From the NCBI GenBank assembly GCA_903813345.2, contig CAIIXF020000002.1, forward strand, positions 3,822,001 to 3,886,000: 64,000 nucleotides of DNA, in the 5' to 3' direction. Below, piece by piece: positions 11,216-23,800 of this stretch. The first letter of the stretch is position 1. Each line of letters opens with the position of its first letter. The position numbers and the translations under genes were made by a program. Origin of the DNA: Owenia fusiformis. Lineage: Eukaryota; Annelida; Polychaeta; Sabellida; Oweniidae. The notes under the pieces were generated by a model that did not search any database, was not told the origin of the DNA, and saw only the letters and a list, made by a program, of their open reading frames with translations.

Positions 11216-12945
11216 ATATAAATATCAGTATATATAATAAATTTTCCACATTTTGATAGCAGTATAATGTATCCCAGCTTATTATTAGATATACCAGGAC
11301 ATGCTCAAAATATTTAGATTTGTAAGTCAAGACATAATATTTAATGTTAAAACACTTAGGCCGAGGTTATATTAAAGGATCCCTGATGTGCTTAAAAGTT
11401 GAAAAATAGGGATTGAAACCAAACCAGTCATTAGTTTTCTCATTATCAGCATTGTGAGATATTGTGTTTTATGGATTATGGGGACGGCTCTGCGGATAGA
11501 TGTTGCTTGTTTGATATGCTGATGGACTTAAAAATTTAGTTTTTGTCTGTCCCACATCATTTGAGTGCTATGTTTTGTATGAAAACTATATTAGTATCTA
11601 CAACTATATTCGATGTTTTAAGTATTGGCTATCAATTCTAAATTTATTCTTCAATGTGTATTATAATGACTTAAGTATGAATGAAATGTCCCTTGGTGTT
11701 ATGGTCTCAGATTATGATATTGGTATTTGAATGGTGGGGGAGGGGGTATTAGTCACTGTTTCTCTTTTCATATTGGACCATGATTTGGGATAATTGGGGT
11801 TTATTTTCTATATGACTTGTATAATCTTGGATGTTTTCTTTTCTAGTTGTGTTCTGTAACCATTTTTTGGTATTTTCAAATTGGCACTTGCGCTTACATA
11901 TTGCTAGACTTGTATTCACATGAAATAATCAAAATCTCATAAGTTGCATTGTCCAAACTACCTTTATGTACAATATGTAGACATTGAAATGCATGAAATC
12001 AATGTAGAACCAATTTCTCCACTTAAAATCATACAATATGTAAACATTGATACCTTCATGTGAATATAGGATACAATGTATTCATAGACAATAATAAAAG
12101 GGGTTAAATGAGTGAACCCTGCATTACACCATCCTTGGATAAATAATTGACTAAACCTTTACAATTAGATATTGTGTTTAGGTATCCAATCAAATACTTT
12201 AACAATTGGGCAGTTTTAGGGCTCCTAAATGATCAATTCTGACAATACAGCAAAAATTATTGCGTGAATGTCAGCCATCTTGGATTTCCAGAACTAGGCT
12301 GATGCTGGGCTGGTGTCACTTGAATACCAACTCAGGTCTTGTTGACAATGATATAGACTAGATCTGTGCCAGATCTCATGCTTCTGAGCTTAATTTCTTA
12401 ATCTTTCTTGAAAACCTTTAAATGAAGGAGCAAAAAGTAGGGGGAAGATGAAACAACCTTGTTTGACTCCATTTTGGACTTAACAATGTTTCTTCTTCTT
12501 TCTGGAGTAATATCTTTCATTTTCCACATATAGACTATATTTATGTGTCATAATAACCTTTAATTAACCTTTACAAAAAATATAGAAAAATCCAACAATT
12601 TTCCAGAACGAGGCATATTTCACTTGATTAATGACTGAGGTGTTGCTCACAATGGTATAAACTAACTTTGTGCCAAATTTAATGCTTCTATCACAAAGTG
12701 CACAAACATGGCTATTTTAGTCAACATTTACACTAGCTACAAACGTTTCTTTCCAAGTGGCTTTTCAGATTTATAACTATATCCTCAGTGTAATGCTACC
12801 GTCTGTTCATTGAACAATACACTCTGCGGTTGTCGAAGGACTTTAAGAGAACGGTTGTTTGTTTTCTCTTCTACGTCCTTCTAGAAAGCGGGCAGAAACT
12901 AGTTATAATCGCCAATGAGCGCATGATCTATGCAATTGTTTTTAG

Positions 12946-13134
12946 GTGTAGTCGAGAGTGAACTCTCTGAAGATGAAATGAAGGAATATGAAGTGAATAA
13001 AACGATGAATATACTATCCAACCTTTTATCGGGGTTCGGAAATCATTTGAACCTAATTGACGATGAGAATGAGAACAATGGTCTGGATTCTACACGAGTG
13101 CCTAAAACTAATACTGAAGCTGCAAAAGACTTGG
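12946..13134 (+). CDS. Exon 4: acidic linker exon
   Basis: This is a 63-codon symmetrical phase 1-1 exon bounded by acceptor TTGTTTTTAG and donor GTTAAGT. It begins by completing a Cys codon with the last base of exon 3. The peptide is rich in Glu, Asp and Asn (SELSEDEMKEYEV near its start, DDENENN later) and contains a short amphipathic stretch. I recognise no domain. It links the OTU half to the rest, and its assignment rests on phase and splice sites. Confidence 0.6.
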
Positions 13135-13269
13135 GTTAAGTATCATTTTCATAAGTAATGGTAGCGACATAATAGAGAGATTTCGCGACGAACATATAGT
13201 ACCCCGGACAGGTTGAATGATGCAGTCGTGTTTTTACTCTATATTTGCGAATAGAACAACCATTCTTAT

Positions 13270-14195
13270 TGAAATTTTCATTTTTTATTCTGGAGGGAAT
13301 TTCCAACATGGAAAAGAATATTCTATCAAAATATCCAATTCTATGATTTTGACAGGTTTTTGCTTGAACAATTGAACTTTTAACTTCATTTCAAAGATTG
13401 TCTGCTAGCTATTTAATTTTTGGCTGCCTAAAGCCTTTCCAGATGTATTTGATGCCATATTAATTATGGCTGATCATTGTTATTCATTTTTGTCATATTC
13501 AATAGGCCTAATATTATTACAGTGCATTACGTAAATGAAAAGCTTGGCACTCTGGGTCACGTTTTCTCTGATAACGCACCCTTTTCACCACTGGGGGGTT
13601 TCCCCCACCATCACTCAGCATGCAACCCTGTGGCACGTAAATTGAATCATGCTTTGAAAATGTCAGGTTTCCCTGACAATTGCATGATAATATTTGACAC
13701 AGCTACAGTATATTAAAATTGTCTGGAGGATCTAATGCCAGGAATACTTGAAGTTGGAGATTCGTAATGTTTTACTTCATTTTGGACAGTATTGAACAGT
13801 TCAATCGGGTTGAACTCGTGTCCGTGGACAAGAAGATTGACCTCCTCTATCTGGGCTTAATCTAGGGGACGCTTCACAAAACGAGACCCAGAGCAACACG
13901 TTTTTTATTGGGCTAATGCACTGTAATAATATTGAATATGACTAAAGTGAATAAGAATAATCACCAATGGCAACTGCTATATCTGGAAAGACTTTAAGCG
14001 GCCAAAAATTCAATAGCCAGACAATATTTGAAAGGACGTTAAAAGTTCAACTGTTCAAGCAAAAACCTTATTTTATTGACAGTGTAGTGGTTTTGAAAAA
14101 AAGCCTGTCAAAATCATAAAATTGGAAATCTTGATTAAATATTTATTTTCCATGTTGGAAATTGTCTTTAGAATAAAACTTGAAAAGGTACCGTC
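13270..14195. mobile_element. 0.9-kb inverted-repeat element with coding-like core
   Basis: The arm 13270-13530 is complementary to 13912-14195, with divergence: AATTTCCAACATGGAAAA, TGATTTTGACAGG and ATTACAGTGCATTA blocks recur in reverse. The core 13530-13912 is not part of the repeat. It reads open at 13477-13716 and again at about 13769-13865 (ending ...KIDLLYLGLI then stop). Coding potential is weak evidence only. Confidence 0.5.
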
Positions 14196-14654
14196 CCAAC
14201 AGACCCCCTTTTCTGCCCCCATCAGAATCAAACTTATTTTGCATCTAGAGTATCCTCACAAATGTACTTCACAATAATATTTCAAAATTAGGTCAAATGA
14301 TGAGCCAATGAGTCACTGGGTGCAAAAAAGTCAAGTTGGTAAAATCAATCTAATGATCAAGTAATTTCCTTAAACATACCTAAATAAAATCATGAGTTAA
14401 ACCTGACTTTACATTTATTTCCATGGGGAATAGGTATATTGATATCCTTTAAGTAGCATCTACACCATACTTAACACAAGAAAAATGTTTGAAAATGTTT
14501 TAGTCAAAACACATGTACTGGTATACTGTCAAAATATTGTATTGTAATATATTTGATATTAATATTCTAAAGCTTTGATACAACATATTAGTATTTATTG
14601 AATTTCTATGGGTACCAATAGGTACAGTTGTTGAAAGTTGAATGTACAGTTTCA

Positions 14655-14886
14655 AAGGGGTCGGGTCAAAATATCGATGTCCATCAAAAAAAACGTAATT
14701 TATTTATTTAGGTCTAACCCCCCCCCCCCCTACCCCTTGTAACAAAACCAAAAATCTTGAAAATTGAAATTCCTAGGAAAACGAAAATCGATGTCCGTCA
14801 CCTAATGAAATTAGTGTTTGACCCCCTCCCCCTAATGAAATTAATTACATTTTTCAATTGACATCGATATTTTGACCCAACCCCTA
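14655..14886. mobile_element. Short MITE with inverted ends
   Basis: GGGTCAAAATATCGATGTC near 14660 pairs with GACATCGATATTTTGACCC near 14858. The interior is low-complexity with C-rich and A-rich tracts. Confidence 0.55.
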
Positions 14887-14910
14887 ACAGGTATTTTTGT
14901 TATTTTAAAA

Positions 14911-15123
14911 CTATTCCATGTCAGTATCACTATCCTCGGATAAAGGCAAGTCTTTGGCATCATGGAGAGAGTCACCTAGGAAATCTTTTGAAAACTGATA
15001 GCCTTCATGTCTGGCAACTCCCAAATAGGTGGCATTGTATCCAAAATGGTGGCAGAAATGTTTAGAAAAAATACCAAAGAAGTCCAAAAAACTATATGAG
15101 CTATGTTCTCCACTTTTTTGCAA
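14911..15123 (-). CDS. Hypothetical minus-strand frame, possible gene fragment
   Basis: A 70-codon frame with mixed composition ends in an acidic tail (SEDSDTDME). No domain is recognised and no neighbouring exon was found. The sequence GAGCTATGTTCTCCAC at its 5' end pairs with an inverted copy at about 15171-15192, so it may be part of a repeat. Low confidence. Confidence 0.2.
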   Translation of the reverse strand: MQKSGEHSSYSFLDFFGIFSKHFCHHFGYNATYLGVARHEGYQFSKDFLGDSLHDAKDLPLSEDSDTDME

Positions 15124-15714
15124 CTGAAAATGTTGCCTAATTCAATTTTAGATCTGCACAGCTAAAAATAAAAGTGGTGGAGAACATAGCTCACAGTGAA
15201 TTTGTCCTTTCAATGAACCATGGTTCTATTCAATTGAGAAGGGTAAATAATGGGGGTCTGGATTATAATCCCTTTTTATGCCACATATCATGCATCATCA
15301 CACATAAATCTGCTGGATACATTTCAGTAGGGATTACATTATGCATAATTCACTTAAATAATACTTGAAAATTGTTTTGAAGGCTTTCTTTACTACATTT
15401 TCTAAAGAACACTAAATTTCACAAATAATCTGCCATGATGGGAGTGGTTACAGAAATGGGCCAAAAATCATATTTTTTACAGAAATATTCACTATATTTT
15501 TCAAGAAAATGAAAATACACATATCAGTCAAGAATGTTTTGAACTTTTTTTTTCAAAAATCTATAATTGCGTTTTCATGAAATTTTCTAAGTCCTTAAAG
15601 GGATCCCAATAAGACTGTACCTTTCAATAAGAATGGGCTTTCCATTGCAAATATAGCGTAAAAACAAAACTGCATCAACCTGCCCGGGATACTAGCATGT
15701 TTATTATTTCCGTT

Positions 15715-17446
15715 TAACGTATAACTTAATCGTTTGATAACGTCATCATTTTTTGCGCAGCTCTATACGTCAATAAGTGTGATTTTCTTACTTCTAGAGC
15801 TGCGCAATAAATGATGACGTTACCAAATGATGCTTTCTAGACGTTTCACCCCCTGGACGTTTCACCCCTAGACTGTTCACCCCCTGGACGTTTCATCCCT
15901 TAGACATTTCACCCCCTAGACATTTCACCCCCTGGACATTTCACCCCTAGATTTTTCATCCCTTAGACATTTCACCCCCTGGACACTTTACCCCTTAGAC
16001 GTTTCACCCCTAGACGTTTCACCCCTTAGACATTTCACCCCCTAGACATTTCACCCCCTAGACATTTTAGCCTCAATATTTTACTCCTCCATATTTCATT
16101 CAAGTATTTTATAGAACTGAATACCTTATACATTAGGTATAAATGGCATATATTATTGAACATATTCCTTTGACACATTTTGCTCAGTGAATTTAAGTTA
16201 GACGATTTTATGTAATATGGTTTAGCATGGTCTTAATTAATTAAAATCAGAATTTAATTACCAAGTGTTTCAAATAGCATAATCAAATAACAAGTACTGT
16301 AAGTCACTAGTTATAACGCAGAGGCAAGCAGGTAGTTACCAGTTTCAGCACCAGGTGGCTCATTCGGGTCAGATAACATGGTGGTTATAGTAGAAAGTTC
16401 CCTTGAACTTAAATTGCATCTGTTTTAGTGGTTCAGTTTTCATATAACCCTTATGTATCTAATAGTTATGCAAATCAAAATATATCCAGTAAAAGAAATG
16501 GTATCTGGCCGATACAAGAAATATATTTCACTTTTTGTGATTTTGTAACATGGGGTCTATGGGAAATCAGCCCGAACTAGAAGTCACATTTTCAAAAATA
16601 ATTAAATTTTCAAAGTTGATAAATAATTTTCTAAACCATAATTCTACAAGTACTTTTACATGTAAATTTCAAATATGACATCACTTTGACTGAATTTTGA
16701 TTATTTTAAATGGCGTAAATCATTATTTCTACTCGCATCTAGTCTATTCACTTGTTTTTCCATATTCAGTTTTCTGGGTTTTGAAGTGAGGTCCAGTCGA
16801 TTAATTATCTATTGCAGCTCTTCCAAGAAATTGGTTAATTAAGAACAACTCTAGCTGCTTTTTAATAATGCAATTGTTAACAAGGGAAGGGATTGTCTAG
16901 GTAATTAGAGACTAGCATTTTTAATCAGTGCAAAGTGTAAACCTTTTTTAAAACTTATTTGTACCAATATTGTTATGGTTTTATACACTATGCCATTTTC
17001 CAGTCAATGTTACTTGGAAAAGAAATCGCTATACTCATATAAATTCAGTCAAAATTCACTAATGACCCAACCAATGACATTGTACATGTACACAAACTGT
17101 ATATGGGGGTGAAACGTCTAAGGGGTGAAATGTATAGGGGGTGAAGTGTCTAGGGGATGAAATGTCTAGGGGGTGAAATGTCTAAGGGGTGAAACGTCTA
17201 AGGGGTGAAATGTCTAGGGGTGAAACGTCTAAGGGTGAAAAGTCTAGGGGTGAAATGTCTAGGGGGTGAAACGTCCAGGGGGTGAAACATCCAGGGGATG
17301 AAATGTCTAGGGGGTGAAGTGTCTAGGGGGTGAAATGTCCAGGGGGTGAAACGTCTAAGGGGTGAACGGTCTAGGGGGGAAACGTCCAGGGGGTGAAATG
17401 TCTTGATACCCAAATGATTCATAAGTTATACGTTATATTGGACTAA
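15715..17446. mobile_element. 1.7-kb foldback element with subterminal inverted minisatellites
   Basis: The ends share TAACGTATAACTTA in inverted orientation (near 15719 and 17427). Inside them, about 240 bp of units like GACGTTTCACCCCCTG (15835-16075) faces about 300 bp of the reverse complement, AGGGGGTGAAACGTCC type (17104-17402). The 1-kb centre is AT-rich and has no gene. Inverted arrays of short satellites next to the termini are typical of foldback elements. Confidence 0.65.
15737..15822. repeat. Palindrome inserted in the left end of the foldback element
   Basis: TAACGTCATCATTTTTTGCG and a GCGCAATAAATGATGACGTTA-type arm pair around a loop of about 30 nt, with AGCTCTA/TAGAGCT extending the stem. 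It looks like a small MITE. Confidence 0.6.
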
Positions 17447-17734
17447 TAAACGTCTTATAATTGAGTTGAAAAATCTCTCTAGTCGTTTGTTTTCTAGTTG
17501 AGGCATTCACTATTAAGAATCGGTTCAATTTCTGGCTAGAAAAGAACAGATGCCCATTTCGAATTTCCACTTTGTATATTAATATTACTTCTTATAATTA
17601 GGTAATACCCCGGGGTAATACATGCATCGACAAAACAGCAATGCGTTAGGTGCGAAATGTAGATATTTTAAATTTTAAATGTCTCGTTTGTCGCAACGCA
17701 AAAAAACGGGCTAAGAGCTTTTAGCTAAAACCGA

Positions 17735-17924
17735 TGGATTTACACGCGCTTGTAAAACGTTTTAACGCCTAGACGTCTTGGCCATGACTAGGGTCCTAAA
17801 ACGTTTTAGCTAAGCGCTCTTTGCCGAGAGCTCTTGAGTAAATCTGGATTTATATTGCATTTGTAAAACGTTTTAACGCTAAAACGTTTTAGCTGAGACG
17901 TCTTAGTGCGCTAGTGTAAATCCA
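17735..17924. mobile_element. 190-bp MITE upstream of exon 5
   Basis: TGGATTTACAC and GTGTAAATCCA form the ends. The interior contains repeated AAAACGTTTTA palindromes. It ends 62 bp before the exon 5 acceptor, so it lies near the branch-point region. Confidence 0.55.
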
Positions 17925-17986
17925 ACAAATGATAATTCACATAAGCTCTATTATATCCAGAAAATGATAATCCTATTTTCCTTCAG

Positions 17987-18205
17987 ATCAAGTGATTAGC
18001 ATGCCTGATCCTGATAGAGCTGAGCAAAGGAACGATTTAGAAAACCCGTTATCTTCTTTAAACGATTTTGTCAAACAACTGCGGAAGTCATGCAGACAAC
18101 ACCTCGAGAAAAGAAGTAATACATTTAAAAAAGGACTCAAGGAAGATGGGAGCCAACCTCTTCAAGAGTATCTGGATTCTAGGAAAGATGCAGCAAGTGA
18201 CTCAG
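17987..18205 (+). CDS. Exon 5: linker exon with basic helix
   Basis: This 73-codon symmetrical phase 1-1 exon lies between acceptor TTTCCTTCAG (ending 17986) and donor GTAAATTG. It encodes a mixed-charge helical segment with no recognised domain (for example NDFVKQLRKSCRQHLEKR, then QEYLDSRKDAA). Beyond the donor the frame would read AT-rich intron for 28 codons to a stop, which supports splicing. Its place in the gene rests on phase agreement. Confidence 0.6.
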
Positions 18206-18737
18206 GTAAATTGTCATTAAAATTAATGATATTTAATTTATTAATATTATATTTGTGTAATACGAGTAGAGTAGACAAGTTCATCTAAGTAAAGATAATT
18301 CAAAGATCTTTCGCGACCTGAGCAGTAATGTTTGTGTAAGAGAAGATACTGAATTATGTATTGTACATACTTCAATGAATGTTTTACCGTATTTCTATCA
18401 CACGCCTTACCATCGACGAGGTACAGTGACAAAATATACCGTAGTACACTTTAGATGTATGATGTCACTATTTAACCGATTTGAAGCAAAGACAGTGATG
18501 CAGGTGTGATGCAGGTTTTAAAAAATGCATGTTTAATTTCGTGTGTATTCGTTTAGGAAGACATGTAATTTTCTAATAACGTTAAAAGATTTTCGAACAG
18601 TGCTCCACTTTTTTCGTAGTCAATCTACCCACGAAAATTGATCGGTTGGAAAATGTTTGGTTTTTCACATTTCCTTTGGTCATTTTTCCCCTGTTGCCTA
18701 AGAGTGTCGATTATTTTTATGAGAATATGTTTATCTA

Positions 18738-19466
18738 TACCACACAATTTAGGACGGGTGGAGATTAATAAATATTCAAGTATTTATTGTAAATTAAAAA
18801 AATCAGAAATGTGTATTGTCAACTCGAATGTACAATGTCCCTGTAATTGAAATTCAAGAGATATACGTAATATTCAACAATGTAATGGTTATATTTCAAA
18901 ATGCATTAAGGTTTTTATGAATAACAAGTGATCTTTAACGAACATGTTCAAGTATCCTTTTTGCTTTTTCATTTCATGAAAGTATTGTTATGGCTGTGGT
19001 TAATTTGTGCCATTTTGGTGTTAGCTCCCATCCAGTGTCTCGGAATAGAATATGTTGAAGACTAGAACTGCCACGGAGTCTGCTACCAGCGTGTTTGATT
19101 AGTTGGCGTCTGTACCTTACGTTTTGTTAGCCTAGTTACATTGATAGATAGATCTACTGATCTATACTAGCTTATTGAATATGACTTATTAAAAATCCGT
19201 TTATGATATATCTAGAAATTTTCAATAGTTCAATCAAAATTGAAGTTATTCTGTAATTGTTCTGTTTTAAATGCATCTGACCCCCCTGTCTGTTAGTGTT
19301 ATGAAAAATACGTTGTCTGCATTAGGGTTTACTGTGAATTGAGTAAGTTCAATGAGACAACGTACATTCGAGTTGACAAGATACACTTATGATTTTTTAA
19401 ATTATAGCCAAAATGTTAATACTTATTAAATCTTCAACAGACCTTAATTGTGCTGTTTAAAGGAAC
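18738..19466. other. Intronic DNA, no gene seen
   Basis: AT-rich intron sequence between the older repeat arm and the first large transposon. No splice-bounded open frame was found. Confidence 0.4.
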
Positions 19467-20831
19467 AACAGGATCCTAAGAGGTTCTGGACAAATCATTT
19501 GATTCTGGACTTGACATATTTTTTTTCCAACGAAATCACATCCAAGGGTTGAATTTTTATTGGATATTTAGAGAGCGAGTCCTGTATTGATTTCAATAAA
19601 AAGGTTAAAATAGAACGCTATTTTTATGAAATATTATCCAAGTATTTAGATGAAACGGTCTTATTTAAATACAAATCATAACATGATGATATTTTTTCAT
19701 AAAATATTTCTTCAAGAAATTCAATTGAAGGCTCAAGATAAAACGAGCTAATTTAGGTGAAAACCCTTACATGATGATGTGTTTTCATGACTTCTTTCAT
19801 AAAATTCCATCAAGGGGTGAAAATAAAATGATCGAATTTAAGTGATTTAAGGATCACGAGGATAGGTTTTCTTGGATATTTTCTATGAAATCCCATCCAG
19901 TGGTCAAGGTAAAATTTTTATTTGGTATATTTGGTCACGTGTTCGAACCCATAGAACCATATAGGAACGTCATTTTGAATGTTACGTGATAAATCCATAT
20001 AAGGCTTTTAGAACAATGTGGGGAAAGATGAGGGGAAACCCCTGACACCTGTTCACGATTTTATCCGAACGTTCATCGGATCATTTCGGTTTTTATGCAC
20101 TTCATTATTTTACCGAAGTTTGCCGATTCGATTCGTCGTATTTCGGAATATTGGGGACAATTTTATACTCCATTGGGAGTATTTTTAATCTACTTCTTAT
20201 TACGAAGATTCCCGAACCTTGTTCGGATTAATCCGGATTTTCTGACCTACTTCATCTACCGAGATTTAACGAGTTTACATTCGGCTCATTTCGGAATCCT
20301 GGTGACAATTTTATACTCCATTGGAGTATTTTTGATCTACTTCTTATGACGAAGATTTCCGAACCTTGTTCGGATTAATCCGGATTTTCTGACCTACTTC
20401 ATCTACCGAGATTTAACGAGTTTACATTCGTCTCATTTCGGAATCCTGGTGACAATTTTATACTCCATTGGAGTATTTTTGATCTACTTTTTCTGGATTT
20501 TGCCCTACTTATTATATCTTTACAACAAGCAAATCAAAAAATTCGCCATGAACGGATCTCGATCGACTAACCTAGAGCATGGAAGCTAGGCACGTTAGCC
20601 ATGAGGCTAACGTGCAACCGATACGAAAGGATAAAAGTATTATATATTTATACCGAGCGTCAAATCAAAATGATCTTCACTTTTGACTGCACGTAAATAC
20701 AACTCGTCAGTTGTATCCAGAATAGATGAACGCCTATGGTACTAGTGAATAACCAAGTCCCAGGCGAGTGGTTCGCACCCCACCGTGATATGTTATTTTT
20801 GCTTTTTTAATACGACAGAAAGGAGCAAGGT
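19467..20831 (+). repeat. Left TIR of copy 1
   Basis: Reverse complement of 27285-28739, except for the missing block of about 85 bp near 19621. The 84-codon frame at 20095-20349 is created by the internal subrepeat and recurs in the other TIRs, so it follows from the repeat. Confidence 0.85.
20590..20615. repeat. Perfect 11-bp hairpin in the TIR
   Basis: GCACGTTAGCC and GGCTAACGTGC flank the loop ATGA. The same hairpin is intact in the left TIR of copy 2 (near 32168) and mutated in both right TIRs. Confidence 0.75.
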
Positions 20832-23800
20832 CACTGGCATGTAGCGGTCCTGATATCGATACATTCTACACGCAATAAAACCAGATACCTGCGTGTGATT
20901 AAAACTACATGTTAGAGCGTCGATATCCTACAAATCCTATTTTTTCATAAAAATATTTTTTCATGAAATCCAATCGAAGGGTGAAGATAAAACGATCTTT
21001 TAGGTAAAACAGCTTTACATGATCTGGTGATGTGTTTTCATAACTTTTTTCATAAAAGACCATTCTCGGTTTGGAGAACAAAGTTCGTCACTCTAATTGA
21101 GCGTTATCCCTGCTTCGGACAAATTTGATTTTTTTACATAATATAGATTTGAATGTCTTCTTTTGAATAGTCATAGTTTAATTTGGGTAATATTTCTAGA
21201 TTTCTCATATAAAAATTACTAGTGAAACACCCAACGTCGCTTTTATGATTCGTACCACTTTTTTAACTTGGTGTATTGCATATTTCCGTGGGTTGATTTG
21301 AAAAAAAGACAAACAACGTATACATGAATATGTCATAAGCATATAGTGAGATAATTGTTAGATTAGGTTTGCTATAAGTGACTTTAAAACAAAAAAATAA
21401 AAAACATTAGTTCACGTGTTAAAGTCCCATTGACCACGACATCAAGGAAAATTGAGCTTTTTGTCATCAGACATCTTTATAGATGGAACTAGCTATGTAC
21501 TACATTTTTAAATACACTCACATTGTACATGTAGCTGTAATATCTAAGATGTTATTTTTATTGATGAAAAGATTCTTACATACTAAAGTTACATTAAAAT
21601 ATCAATTGCAATAGCCACCTGTTTTTAACATCCCTTTGTCACTCATCCCTTAATTATCTCTGTGTATCTTAAACGTGTGTGTGTTCGATGTTGATAGCAC
21701 CCGAGTGCAACCTAAGGAGCACATACAATACATTTTGTGTATGCCCAGTCTGGCCGCCTTATATCTGCCTGCACCGAGAAATGGGCGCAGCTTTGACAAT
21801 TAACGAATGATATAACGATATCACGGATTTCACCGAATGTTATTCATCCCTAAATAGCTTTTTTATTTAGTCTTATGATCCGACTGATGTTTCAATTTTT
21901 TGCAGTGACTCTGAAATTGCTGCGCCAGATATGACATCACAGCGACTCATTTTCCTACATTTAAATCACTAAACTAAATCAATTGAAACATAATCATTAA
22001 AGAATGAGGACCTTGTATTTTACTTTGGACGAGGGTAGTGGCCATGTCTTGGCATGGCTAGTTGTGCATTAACGTTTGATACTGTTGTGCGGATAAAAAT
22101 AATGAATATATGTTAAAGTAGCACTAAACAGATACTTTTAAAGTTAAAAGAATATAGTTACATTTAAAGAATGGGCCCAACGAATAGATATTGAATATAG
22201 GACTCGTTTGATGAAACGTTCGTTCTTTTAATTCTAATAAACCTAGAAATCAATCAACGATTAAGTAAATTGACAAGACTTCATGTTCAAGTTGGCTGAA
22301 TTTCGTGTAACTTAACTCTGTTATGTTTCTAGATTTTACATATGGAGAACAGAATTCGAAATCATAATCACAATCGTATTTTAAGGCAAATAGGCCATGA
22401 ATATGCTTTTAGTTACACGGTGGATGATCAAATTAACACATTTTGGATGTTGAATTTCATTTCAAGTTCATTCGAATTTACGCATTATCGTGGGAAAGCC
22501 CATGGCATTATCCAATAAAATTGATATATATACTGTCTAGGCTGAGACTAACATATATAATGTTATTTAATGTATTTAATATACAGGATATCTGAGAAAG
22601 TTATGCAATATATCTACACGAGAAATAGTAGGGACCGAGGGTTGATATATTACCTTTACCTGTCGAAAATCGAGTATAAACTATGAGGATTAGATACGCA
22701 TTGAATGTAATGGAACCGTCATGTAATAATTAGAAATGATAATCACAATCAAATCATGAATATTTTATCTAGATTTAAAGTGCTTAAGATTTATTTTTAA
22801 AACTCAACCGAACTATTAACATTTAAAAGCACCGAACGAATTTTCTGGGGATTGCTGATGAGCGGGTGGGATGGGATGGGAGGGATAAAATGAAATACTA
22901 GATAAAATATTGATACCTTTACGCATGTCAATCTCAAATTAGAATGCATATATCATTATCTCTTTTATTCTTCTGTATTGTAATACGATAGTCTGATTAT
23001 TGTCAATATACTATACATGAAATAATGTACAACGTGTATTCTACATTGAATAACAAACGAAATAAAACTCATCTTTGTACGAATTTATTTTTCATATGAC
23101 ACAAAGTAACATAACATTGTTATATGTTGCATTTACGACTACTACAGCAAATCAGAAAATTCGTACAATATCAAACGTAAGAGTTGTTCACAAATACATT
23201 GGTATTTTGATATGAGTATCATGTAGTATTAAAATATTAAAATCATATGATCAGCAAGTTTATAAGCTTAATATTGTATTGTTTTTTATTTAAGTGTCGC
23301 ATGCTTAATTTCATACATATACATCTGTACAATCATCCAAAAAGCCTCGAGCCACCAATGGCTTATGAGACACTGCTAATCAAAATAAATCATATAATAT
23401 TATATAATAAGATGCATAATATGAGTCAGTTGCAGAAATAGGATTATGAATAAAGCAAAGTTCATGACCTCTATTACGAACATTGTTTGATGAACTCGAT
23501 CACTCAGTCAGTTGTTGAACATATGCAAATGTGGTCAGGTTATAAATATAAGTACAATTTAAGTCCATGATATTTTCACATATTGAACATAACACTCAGT
23601 TCACAAAGAGATGTATACAAATCTAATCCACAAGTAGAAATGATTGTTTCATGCTGTTTATGCATTGTGTATAAACTGTAATCCAAAACATGAATAAAGT
23701 GGGCAAGAGGTGGTTGTATGATGGCCCATAAAATCACATTATGTAACACCGGCACCCTGGTTCAATATAGTGCAGTGGCCCATGTTTGATATACGTACAT

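Larger units (their letters stand above)
9435..12740. mobile_element. 3.3-kb element with inverted arms, inside the OTU-NTase-TPR gene
   Basis: The arm 9435-10110 is the reverse complement, with divergence, of about 12220-12740: both carry AGCTAGTGTAAATGTTGA, TGCACTTTGTGATAGAAGCA and AATCAAGTGA blocks. The left arm is itself two tandem copies (near 9435 and 9790). The centre has no coding capacity. It fills most of the intron between 9211 and 12946. Confidence 0.6.

Noticed and set aside
20095-20349. 84-codon hydrophobic frame repeated at 27765-28040 and 31672-31926
   Set aside because: It lies in TIR subrepeats of about 150 bp; its conservation follows from the repeat, and the fourth TIR copy breaks it.
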